From Anaerolineaceae bacterium UBA5838 (lineage in GTDB: Bacteria > Chloroflexota > Anaerolineae > Anaerolineales > Anaerolineaceae), in assembly GCA_002432795.1 (NCBI GenBank), contig DJGU01000087.1:1-10267 (forward strand): 10,267 bases of DNA. The letters run 5' to 3'. Below the pieces are notes generated by a model that saw only the letters and a program-made list of their open reading frames with translations, made no database searches and was not told where the DNA came from. The translations under genes and the position numbers were made by a program. Below are positions 1-6,116 of this stretch, in pieces (the first letter of the stretch is position 1; each line of letters begins with the position of its first letter).

Positions 1-37
1 TAATAAGATACGAAGCAATTTAAACTGAAAGCCTCCG

Positions 38-114
38 GAGTTTCTCATCTTAGTGCCCTGAAAACAGCTCCCCAGCGAGACAATATTCAAAAAATATCGA
101 AAAATGAGAAACTC
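38..114 (+). repeat. MITE-like palindromic repeat, copy A (77 bp)
   Basis: The unit is bounded by a perfect 11-bp terminal inverted repeat, GAGTTTCTCAT (38-48) and ATGAGAAACTC (104-114). A short extension of CC/GG follows on the outside after one mismatch. Internally it carries CTGAAAACAG at 58-67 and an A-rich TTCAAAA...TATC stretch at 86-98. The reverse complement of 189-263 aligns to it end to end, with about 56 of 75 aligned positions identical by my hand count and a single 2-base gap. A small non-autonomous mobile element (MITE) or a scattered intergenic repeat fits best. No target-site duplication is evident, and no transposase is in the window. Confidence 0.65.
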
Positions 115-188
115 AGGTTCTAAATTTAATTTACAAAAAAACGAACAAGAATTGTTTGGTTGTTGGATGATTGAGTTGCGTAGGGACT

Positions 189-263
189 ACGTTTCTCATC
201 TTTGGATATTTTGAATTTACTCTTAGTAGAAAACTGTTTTCAGAGCGCGAAAATGTGAAACTC
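189..263 (-). repeat. MITE-like palindromic repeat, copy B (75 bp, inverted)
   Basis: This is the second copy, inverted relative to copy A. Read on the minus strand it starts with GAGTTTCACAT (263 to 253), has CTGAAAACAG exactly 20 bases in, as in copy A, then TTCAAAATATC, and ends ATGAGAAACGT. Spacing between the conserved blocks (20, 19 and 6 bases) is identical to copy A except for a 2-base deletion in the A-run. Its own terminal repeats match each other at only 8 of 11 positions, without compensatory changes. That suggests an old decaying element rather than a conserved RNA hairpin. Confidence 0.62.
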
Positions 264-331
264 TGGAGCGTAAGCGGAAAACCTTTTTGGATTCAGCTCC
301 GCGTTGGTACGCAGAGAAAACTCCTTAGCTG

Positions 332-709
332 TCAGGCTTGTTTAATCCCGAAACAAATCCACCTTCCATCGATATCCTCAATCGAGAATTCAAGGTTGTG
401 ATAATCCGTTTTATGCAATCGCTGAATGATTTTTACACCTTTTTCCTCAAACTCGTCATGCAGTTCCTGCTGGCTTTGTGTGATGACATAGGCGTCTTCG
501 CCATATCCGTATAATTCCCGATTAGGAAAGACTCTCTGACTGTCGGCTTGTGTCAGGATGAACTCAACCCCATCCCGATAGAGACAGATGTGCTTCTCTT
601 TGACGCCCAGATAGTCCATTCGCCTGAACCCAAGCTTTTCGACATAATGCTCAGCAGTTTTGTGGATGTCAGGGGTCGGAAATACACAGTTTGACGCAAG
701 TAGTTTCAT
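332..709 (-). CDS. VOC (glyoxalase/bleomycin-resistance) superfamily protein
   Basis: A 125-residue soluble protein with the layout of a single vicinal-oxygen-chelate module. The N-terminal strand is followed by 'FPTPDIHKTAEHYVEKLGF' (10-28), the usual helix of this fold. A strand of the type 'ICLYRDGVEFIL' comes next (41-52), and the C-terminal 'EFSIEDIDGRWICFG' (107-121) matches the family's D-x-DG motif. The glutamate that often ligates metal just after the last strand is not evident, so a binding or resistance role is as likely as an enzyme role; the substrate cannot be told. The ATG is preceded by AGGAAG a few bases upstream, which supports the start. It is divergent from the SorC-family regulator gene, with about 113 bp between them. 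A functional link to the neighbouring operon is not shown. Confidence 0.8.
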   Translation of the reverse strand: MKLLASNCVFPTPDIHKTAEHYVEKLGFRRMDYLGVKEKHICLYRDGVEFILTQADSQRVFPNRELYGYGEDAYVITQSQQELHDEFEEKGVKIIQRLHKTDYHNLEFSIEDIDGRWICFGIKQA

Positions 710-766
710 TAGAATCTTCCTGATAATTTAAAATTGTCTTTCTATTGTTAAATCTGTGAAAGGGAC

Positions 767-795
767 TGGACAAAATATAAACATCGTGATAATAT
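767..795 (+). promoter_or_regulatory. Candidate sigma-70-type promoter of the sorC-led operon
   Basis: TGGACA (767-772, one mismatch to the -35 consensus) is separated by 17 bases from TAATAT (790-795). An alternative -10, GATAAT (788-793), has a better match but a 15-base spacer. The hexamers are imperfect, so this is a guess supported mainly by position, and by the -10 being overlapped by the palindromes at 786-806, which would suit repressor or activator control. Confidence 0.3.
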
Positions 796-806
796 CACAT
801 ATGTGA
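786..806. promoter_or_regulatory. Candidate operator: two overlapping perfect palindromes
   Basis: GTGATA-A-TATCAC (786-798) is a perfect 6-bp inverted repeat around one central base. TCACATATGTGA (795-806) is a perfect 12-bp palindrome sharing the TCAC in the middle. The result is three alternating GTGA/TCAC half-sites. They end 16 bases before the GTG codon at 823 and 34 bases before the TTG at 841. Their place directly before a gene for a tetramer-forming regulator family suggests autoregulation. Binding is inferred, and the same sites could also affect the divergent VOC gene. Confidence 0.5.
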
Positions 807-822
807 ATCCAAATGAACAAAC

Positions 823-1806
823 GTGAGTTTAGGAGAAGCCTTGCCGAATAATAAAGTGAGTCCCAATCGATTGAACATCCTGGCAGATGCTGCAGCAATG
901 TATTATCTCAAAGGACAATCCCAATCCCAGATTGCGAAAAACCTGGATGTTTCCAGATCGATGGTCTCACGAATGCTGACAGACGCAAGAAGACTTGGTT
1001 TGGTCAGGATTCATATCGAACGCCCCGTAAATCACAATACGGAACTCGAAAAACTTCTTTGCCAACAATTTGGTCTACAGACTGCCATCGTTGTAGAGCA
1101 ACCGGGTGGACAGGCTCTGTTAACTTCTTTAGGCAAGGCGGCTGCCCGGTATATAGAGGAAGAATTGAAGCCTGGTCAGACACTCGGCACTTCCTGGGGC
1201 ACGGCAATCAGTGCGACAGTGGATGAACTTCAATTTGAGACGCCTATTCCTGGGATTCGCATCGTTCAGTTGCTTGGTTCACTTGGCGCTCGCATCAAGC
1301 AATATCATGGAATTTCGATTGTGAACCGTCTCGTAGATAAATTGGGTGGTGAAGGGATTTACCTGAACGCACCATACCTCGTTGAAAGCGCTCGGCTGGC
1401 AAGTGTTTTGAAAGAGAATAAAGACATACTTGAAACCTTTCAACTTGGTAGTCAGGCTGATTTGGCATTATTGGGAATAGGCAGTGCTGAACCCAAAGTG
1501 TCACCTTATGTGTTGGCTGGCTATCTTCCAGAAGAGGAAATGGAGGATATATACGACAATGGCGCAATAGGAGATGTTAGTGGAAATTTCTTTGACATCA
1601 ATGGCGATCCTTTACATTCTGAACTTCAGGAAAGAACAATTGGTATCTCTTTGGAAGATTTGAGAAACATACCACTGCGCATAGGCGTTTCGGGTGGTCC
1701 ACACAAAATCGATCCAATTATTGGAGCGATTCGCGGAAAGCATGTAAATGTTTTAGTAACAGATGCCAATACGGCGCAAGGTGTAATAAATCGCACAAGA
1801 GAGTAA
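823..1806 (+). CDS. SorC/DeoR-family sugar-binding transcriptional regulator
   Basis: A one-domain-pair regulator of typical family length (327 residues from GTG 823, 321 from TTG 841). An N-terminal helix-turn-helix (about 20-66) includes 'GQSQSQIAKNLDVSRSMVSR' (31-50). A long C-terminal sugar-phosphate-binding domain (about 75-325) contains 'GTSWGTAI' near residue 126. SorC regulators sense phosphorylated sugars or polyols and control their own catabolic operons. The start is ambiguous: GTG 823 has no evident ribosome site, whereas TTG 841 has AGGAG at 831-835 with a 5-base gap, and I favour 841. It is the first gene of the unit, 33 bp before the E1-alpha gene and downstream of two palindromes, so it probably regulates itself and the following dehydrogenase and PTS genes. 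The effector is unknown, with a phosphorylated PTS product most likely. Confidence 0.9.
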   Translation: MSLGEALPNNKVSPNRLNILADAAAMYYLKGQSQSQIAKNLDVSRSMVSRMLTDARRLGLVRIHIERPVNHNTELEKLLCQQFGLQTAIVVEQPGGQALLTSLGKAAARYIEEELKPGQTLGTSWGTAISATVDELQFETPIPGIRIVQLLGSLGARIKQYHGISIVNRLVDKLGGEGIYLNAPYLVESARLASVLKENKDILETFQLGSQADLALLGIGSAEPKVSPYVLAGYLPEEEMEDIYDNGAIGDVSGNFFDINGDPLHSELQERTIGISLEDLRNIPLRIGVSGGPHKIDPIIGAIRGKHVNVLVTDANTAQGVINRTRE

Positions 1807-1839
1807 GAAGCTATTTGATACGTATAAGAAGGAAAATTT

Positions 1840-2871
1840 ATGACAACCTGGAAGAAAGAAGAGTTTGACAATTTTGAAACGACTGATGTGCTTGTTAAGT
1901 CAAAAGAATTAGGGCTTAAACAAGAACAGCTGGTCGATATGTATCGGACGATGGTCAAGATCCGTTTATTTGAAGAGATGGCGGATAAACAGTACGCACT
2001 TGGCAAGGTTCACGGTACGATGCATCTCTCAGCCGGGCAGGAAGCTGTGGCGGTAGGCACTGGCTTTGCCATCACTAAAGGTGACTATTTACTCAATCAT
2101 CACCGCGGACATGGGCATTTCATTGCCAGTGGCGCAGATGTCAACAAGATGATGGCGGAATTTTTGGGTAAGGAAACTGGCTACTGCCGGGGACGCGGTG
2201 GCTCTATGCACATCGCTGATGTCACTGCTAATAACCTGGGAGCTAACGGTATTGTAGGTGGTGGGTTGCAGCTTGCAGCGGGTGTGGGGCTAGCAGTTCA
2301 GATGAAGAAGAAAGAGCAGATCGTACTCACTATTTTTGGGGACGGAGCTGCTAACGAAGGCATTTTCCATGAGTCGCTAAATATGGCTGCAATTTGGGAT
2401 CTGCCTATCTTGTACTTATGTGAAAACAATCAATATGGCATGTCTGCCAATGTGGCACGTGTCTCAGCTAAAACGCCCTTCAAGGATCGTGCGGCAGCTT
2501 ATGGCATCCCTGGATATTACATTGATGGAAATGATGTGCTAGCTGTTTATGAGTTCATCCGCAATGCAGCTGAGAACGCTCGTTCCGGGAAAGGACCTGT
2601 ATTTGTTGAAGCACAGACCTATCGCTACTTTGGACATTCGAAAAGCGATCGTAATCTGTATCGCACTAAGGAGGAGATCGACTACTGGAAGTCGGTTGAA
2701 GATCCAATTATCCGTTTTGAAAAGTTGCTGTTAACTGCCAATCTGATTAACGATCAGTCTATCAGCAAAATTAAGGAAGAGATGAGCGAAGTAATAGATG
2801 AATCTGTGACATTTGCAGAAAATTCACCGGAACCGGATGTAAAAGACGTTATGGAGTGGGTATATGCCTGA
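1840..2871 (+). CDS. 2-oxoacid/acetoin dehydrogenase E1 component, alpha subunit
   Basis: This is the thiamine-diphosphate subunit that, with E1-beta, decarboxylates a 2-oxoacid (pyruvate) or cleaves acetoin and passes the acyl group to lipoyl-E2. The ThDP motif is complete: GDG at 167-169, then 26 residues, then NN at 196-197. Other family marks are 'HHRGHGHFI' (88-96), 'GRGGSMHIAD' (118-127) and the active-site loop 'YFGHSKSD' (263-270). At 343 residues it is closer to AcoA and bacterial branched PdhA forms than to the single-chain AceE type. Sequence alone does not decide between pyruvate and acetoin, so no symbol is given. The start is supported by AGAAGGA about 6 bases upstream. The 3' end overlaps the E1-beta start by 8 bases, indicating translational coupling and equimolar subunits. 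Confidence 0.93.
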   Translation: MTTWKKEEFDNFETTDVLVKSKELGLKQEQLVDMYRTMVKIRLFEEMADKQYALGKVHGTMHLSAGQEAVAVGTGFAITKGDYLLNHHRGHGHFIASGADVNKMMAEFLGKETGYCRGRGGSMHIADVTANNLGANGIVGGGLQLAAGVGLAVQMKKKEQIVLTIFGDGAANEGIFHESLNMAAIWDLPILYLCENNQYGMSANVARVSAKTPFKDRAAAYGIPGYYIDGNDVLAVYEFIRNAAENARSGKGPVFVEAQTYRYFGHSKSDRNLYRTKEEIDYWKSVEDPIIRFEKLLLTANLINDQSISKIKEEMSEVIDESVTFAENSPEPDVKDVMEWVYA

Positions 2872-3850
2872 GATTACTTACCGTGAAGCCATCCACGACG
2901 CAATGGTTGAAGAAATGCGTCGCGATGAAAACGTATTCTTAATTGGAGAAGATATTGGCACCTATGGCGGCGCCTTTGGAGTAAGCGCGGGCATGCTGGC
3001 TGAGTTTGGACCAGACCGTATCCGCGAAACACCGATCTCCGAATTAGCGATTGTTGGCGCGGCAGCAGGCGCAGCCATGGTGGGTATGAAACCAATCGCA
3101 GAGTTAATGTTCATGGATTTCGTTTTGCTAGCATTGGAACCACTCATGAATCAGGCTGCGAAAGCACGATATATGTTTGGAGGTAAAGCAACCGTCCCCA
3201 TGGTAGTGCGTTTACCTGGAGGTTCTGGCACCGGTGCGGCAGCCCAACATTCACAATCCCTGGAGAGCATCTTGATGCACATTCCTGGGATCAAAGTGGT
3301 GGCTCCCAGTACTGCCTATGATGCCAAGGGTTTGTTGCTCAGTGCAATCAGAGACCCTAACCCGGTTTGTTTTGTGGAGCACAAACTGCTCTATAAAGTG
3401 AAGGGAGAGGTTCCTGAGGGCGAATACACCATACCTTTGGGTGTGGCGGATATTAAGCATGTTGGCAGCGATATTACTGTGGTGACTTCAGGGATTATGG
3501 TTCAGAAATCACTGGCGGTAGCCAAAAAACTGAGCCAGGAAGGTATCAGCGTGGAAGTGCTGGATCTGCGCACCTTGAGACCGATGGATACCCAGGCGAT
3601 TATCAATTCTGTGAAGAAAACTGGGCGTTTGTTGGTAGTACACGAAGCAGTGCAGACTGGTGGTTGGGCTGGAGAGGTCATGGCTGTCGTTTCTTCCAGT
3701 GAAGCTTTTGACTACCTGGATGCACCTATGCGCCGGCTGACCGGGAAAGATGTTCCCATTCCTTATAATCGTTTTCTTGAGGCAGCCGCTGTTCCCCAGG
3801 AAGATGATATCGAAGCTGAGATCCGCGCGATCGTTAGCAATAAGTACTAG
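2864..3850 (+). CDS. 2-oxoacid/acetoin dehydrogenase E1 component, beta subunit
   Basis: Partner of the preceding subunit in the alpha2-beta2 E1 heterotetramer. It has a transketolase pyrimidine-binding domain (about 4-180), with the conserved glutamate that activates ThDP at E60 in 'ETPISE' and the active-site histidine at H129 in 'AAQHSQSLE'. A transketolase C-terminal domain follows (about 200-320), with 'VEVLDLRTLRPMD' and 'VVHEAVQTGGWAGEV'. The length of 328 residues is normal for PdhB/AcoB. The ATG lies inside the end of the E1-alpha gene, with GGAG at 2853-2856 as ribosome site. The family is certain; whether the physiological substrate is pyruvate, acetoin or another 2-oxoacid is not. 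Confidence 0.94.
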   Translation: MPEITYREAIHDAMVEEMRRDENVFLIGEDIGTYGGAFGVSAGMLAEFGPDRIRETPISELAIVGAAAGAAMVGMKPIAELMFMDFVLLALEPLMNQAAKARYMFGGKATVPMVVRLPGGSGTGAAAQHSQSLESILMHIPGIKVVAPSTAYDAKGLLLSAIRDPNPVCFVEHKLLYKVKGEVPEGEYTIPLGVADIKHVGSDITVVTSGIMVQKSLAVAKKLSQEGISVEVLDLRTLRPMDTQAIINSVKKTGRLLVVHEAVQTGGWAGEVMAVVSSSEAFDYLDAPMRRLTGKDVPIPYNRFLEAAAVPQEDDIEAEIRAIVSNKY

Positions 3851-3865
3851 GAAAGGAAGCCGCTA

Positions 3866-5188
3866 ATGCCTACCCCTTTTATAATGCCAAAGATGGATAT
3901 GGACCAGGAAGTTGTTACCATCATTTCTTGGTTAAAAAACGAAGGTGATCGGATTGAAAAAGGCGAATCCGTTATTGAAGTAGAAACCGACAAAATCGTC
4001 AGCGAAATCGAAGCTCCTGAAAGCGGTATTCTGGCTAACATTCTTTACCACGAAAATGATGAAGCTCCTGTAACCAAAGTTGTTGCTTATATTCTCAAAG
4101 AGGGTGAATCTCTGGATAGCATTCCTATTGGTGAGAAAACAGTGGAAACAACAATCTCTAAACCAGAAGAAGCTTCAAAAGACACAGTGACTGCAAAATC
4201 TATCTTACATGCCACACCTTTGGCTGAAAAAGTATCGAAAGATCTGGGCGTTCAACTGGAACAGGTGTCTCCAAGCGGTTCCAAGGTGACCCGCAAGGAT
4301 GTTGAAGCCTTCGCCGAAAGAATGAAGGAGCAGGTTACCCCACGGGTAAGCGTCCCAGCCACCCCTGCGGCACGCAGCCTGGCTGAAGAAAGGGGCATAG
4401 ACCTGGGAGTTCTTTCAGGTTCCGGACCAAGAGGTCGTATACAGGCAGCAGATGTGCCCATGCAGGCACCAACGACGATTATCCGGGCTGGTGTGACGAC
4501 TTCAGTTCCACTCGTAGGAAAACGTAAACGAATAGCCGAAAGATTAACAGCAAGCTATCAATCCACACCCCACATTTACCTCACAGTTGAAGTAGACATG
4601 ACCTCCTCTGAATCTGCAAGAAAGCAGATTAATATGTTGGCAGAAAAAGAAGGGCAGCCAGCGATTTCAGTGACTGCGTTTCTGGTAAAAATGGTTGAAT
4701 GGGCTTTGAGACGTCATCCCTATCTGAATGCTTCCCTGCAAGATGATAAAATCCTTTTATCAGAGGATGCGAATATTGGGATAGCCACAGCTATCGACGA
4801 CGGCTTGATTGTTCCAGTGATTCATAGCGCAAATAAACTATCGCTTCGTGAAATTAACACGCAGCTTCGATATCTGACCAACCAGGCACGTACCGGGGCG
4901 CTCACAGCCGAGGAAGTAACAGGCGGAACATTTACCATATCTAACTTGGGGATGTTCGGAATTGGTTCGTTCACAGCTATCATAAATCCTCCGCAGTCAG
5001 CCATCCTGGCAGTGGGTGGACTGGTTCGAAAACCTGTTGTGGTTGATGAAAATGACACTATTGCTGTTCGTCAGATGATGAATCTGACACTTGGTGCTGA
5101 CCATCGTGTTGTAGACGGTGCTGTTGCGGCATCATTTTTGGCGGATCTGGTTACCGTTCTTGAGACACCGGAAATAGTACTTTATTGA
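3866..5188 (+). CDS. Dihydrolipoamide acyltransferase (E2) with two peripheral-subunit-binding domains
   Basis: Core of the dehydrogenase complex; it moves the acyl group from E1 to coenzyme A. Domains in order: one lipoyl domain (about 2-80) with the lipoylated lysine K43 in 'VETDKIVSEIEAP'; a linker; a first E3/E1-binding-like domain (about 116-150, 'ATPLAEKVSKDLGVQ' to 'TRKDVEAFA'); a second, more canonical one (about 165-198, 'ATPAARSLAEERGIDL' then 'GSGPRGRI'); and the acyltransferase domain (about 210-440) with catalytic H413 and D417 in 'DHRVVDG'. The 440 residues are normal for a one-lipoyl E2 with an extra binding domain. In the first binding domain the usual G-x-G-x-x-GR-I loop is replaced by 'SPSGSKVT', so it may be degenerate. 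The gene starts 15 bp after E1-beta with AAAGGAAG upstream. No E3 (lipoamide dehydrogenase) gene is in the window. Confidence 0.93.
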   Translation: MPTPFIMPKMDMDQEVVTIISWLKNEGDRIEKGESVIEVETDKIVSEIEAPESGILANILYHENDEAPVTKVVAYILKEGESLDSIPIGEKTVETTISKPEEASKDTVTAKSILHATPLAEKVSKDLGVQLEQVSPSGSKVTRKDVEAFAERMKEQVTPRVSVPATPAARSLAEERGIDLGVLSGSGPRGRIQAADVPMQAPTTIIRAGVTTSVPLVGKRKRIAERLTASYQSTPHIYLTVEVDMTSSESARKQINMLAEKEGQPAISVTAFLVKMVEWALRRHPYLNASLQDDKILLSEDANIGIATAIDDGLIVPVIHSANKLSLREINTQLRYLTNQARTGALTAEEVTGGTFTISNLGMFGIGSFTAIINPPQSAILAVGGLVRKPVVVDENDTIAVRQMMNLTLGADHRVVDGAVAASFLADLVTVLETPEIVLY

Positions 5189-5213
5189 TTATTTTTAGAA
5201 TAAGGATTAATAT
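5185..5213 (+). promoter_or_regulatory. Possible weak internal promoter before the PTS genes
   Basis: The gap between the E2 and IIA genes (66 bp) is longer than the other gaps in the operon. It holds TTGATT (5185-5190) and, 17 bases on, TAATAT (5208-5213). The match is only partial, and AT-rich sequence gives such hits by chance, so it is a weak suggestion that the PTS genes may also be expressed separately. No copy of the GTGA/TCAC palindromes is seen here. Confidence 0.2.
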
Positions 5214-5254
5214 AGATTGCAGATGAATAACACGGAAATATTAGAGAAAACATT

Positions 5255-5737
5255 ATGTCTTTAGACCAGTACTTATCAAAATCATCTATCCTACTTGGAT
5301 TGGAGGCGGAAACCAGCAGCGATGTTATCTGTCAGTTAGGAGAGACGCTGTTTAATGCTGGATTGGTCAAAGACTCTTACGTAGAAGCTGTGATAAATCG
5401 AGAAAAAACATTACCAACTGGTTTACCTTTAGATGGAGAAATTAATGTCGCCATTCCACATACGGACATCGAGCATGTAAATAAATCGGCTGTCGCCATG
5501 GCGACCTTAGCCAAACCCGTGACATTTCAAAATATGGTTGTGCCTGACGAGTCGATTAATGTACATATTGTATTCCTCCTGGCGCTCGATGAGCCTCACG
5601 CGCAAATTGAAATGCTGCAGGAGGTGGCTGGCGTGGTGCAAAATACAGATCTCTTGGAGTTATTAATGACAGCCACAGATCCAAAAGAAGTATTGGCTGC
5701 TTTTGCTAAATCAGAAACCGATCCAAAATCAAATTGA
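5255..5737 (+). CDS. gatA: PTS EIIA component, fructose/mannitol/galactitol type
   Basis: Cytoplasmic phosphocarrier of a PEP-dependent sugar phosphotransferase system; it takes phosphate from HPr and gives it to the IIB protein. The 160 residues form one PTS_EIIA type-2 domain. 'NREKTLPTGLPLDG' (48-61) followed by 'VAIPHTD' places the phosphorylated histidine at H69, matching the family. The C-terminal half ('VFLLALDEPHAQIEMLQEVA') is also typical. Its stand-alone form and its position before IIB and IIC genes match GatA-like proteins; the symbol denotes the family, not proven galactitol specificity. The ribosome site before ATG 5255 is weak (AGAG about 8 bases upstream). No EI or HPr gene is present, so it depends on general PTS proteins encoded elsewhere. 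Confidence 0.9.
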   Translation: MSLDQYLSKSSILLGLEAETSSDVICQLGETLFNAGLVKDSYVEAVINREKTLPTGLPLDGEINVAIPHTDIEHVNKSAVAMATLAKPVTFQNMVVPDESINVHIVFLLALDEPHAQIEMLQEVAGVVQNTDLLELLMTATDPKEVLAAFAKSETDPKSN

Positions 5738-5779
5738 GTCCGGTTTCACTTATAAGTAGTTATTAAGAAGGAGAATACG

Positions 5780-6067
5780 ATGATTGGTAAGAAAAGAATT
5801 CTGGTGGCATGCGGGACTGCCATTGCCACTTCGACCGTAGTTGCCAAAGCTATCGAAGAAGCCTTGGAAAAGCGCGGCATACAAGCCACAATCCGTCAGT
5901 GCAAGGCGAGTGAGGTACCGAGCCTTGCGCAGGATGCCGATTTGATCGTAACGACAACTCCAGTTGCTACTGATCATGGAAAACCAGTAATTCAAACACT
6001 GGCGTTTCTAACAGGAATTGGAAAGGAGGCGGTTATCGAACAAATTATTGAGAAACTTAAGTCGTAG
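5780..6067 (+). CDS. gatB: PTS EIIB component, galactitol type
   Basis: Small cytoplasmic phosphotransfer protein (95 residues, the usual length) of the lactose/galactitol IIB fold. The phosphorylated cysteine is C11 in 'ILVACGTAIATST' (7-19), where the P-loop follows the first beta strand. The rest alternates strands and helices ('IQATIRQCKASEV', 'DLIVTTTP') as in GatB. It accepts phosphate from H69 of the preceding IIA and passes it to the sugar taken up by IIC. The start has a strong ribosome site, AAGGAG at 5768-5773, 6 bases before ATG. It is 42 bp after the IIA gene and 49 bp before IIC. Confidence 0.92.
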   Translation: MIGKKRILVACGTAIATSTVVAKAIEEALEKRGIQATIRQCKASEVPSLAQDADLIVTTTPVATDHGKPVIQTLAFLTGIGKEAVIEQIIEKLKS

Positions 6068-6116
6068 ATTTTTTATCGTTAGTAGATATTTATATTAGCT
6101 TTGAAAGGACAATAAG

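Larger units (their letters stand above)
1..331. other. Intergenic region with paired repeats, no gene
   Basis: I see no supportable gene here. A short plus-strand open frame (171-401) runs across one of the repeat copies and into the 3' end of the VOC gene, has no family resemblance, and is judged spurious. The notable content is two inverted, diverged copies of a 75-77 bp repeat (38-114 and 189-263) separated by AT-rich sequence. A small hairpin, 7 bp with a TGGT loop, at 298-315 lies 16 bp beyond the VOC stop codon but is not followed by a T-run on either strand, so it is not called a terminator. Confidence 0.6.

Noticed and set aside
38..263. CRISPR array or structured RNA explanation of the left-edge repeats
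   Set aside because: There are only two copies, in inverted orientation and 75-77 bp long, and the ends of copy B have drifted without compensatory changes; this fits a decaying repeat element better.
298..315. Small hairpin with TGGT loop just past the VOC stop codon
   Set aside because: The 7-bp stem includes a wobble pair and no T-run follows on either strand, so a terminator call is not supported.
171..401. 76-residue plus-strand open frame at the left edge
   Set aside because: It crosses repeat copy B and runs antisense into the 3' end of the VOC gene, and its translation resembles no known family.
1626..2006. 126-residue minus-strand open frame across the regulator and E1-alpha junction
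   Set aside because: It overlaps two well-supported plus-strand genes and shows no recognisable domain.
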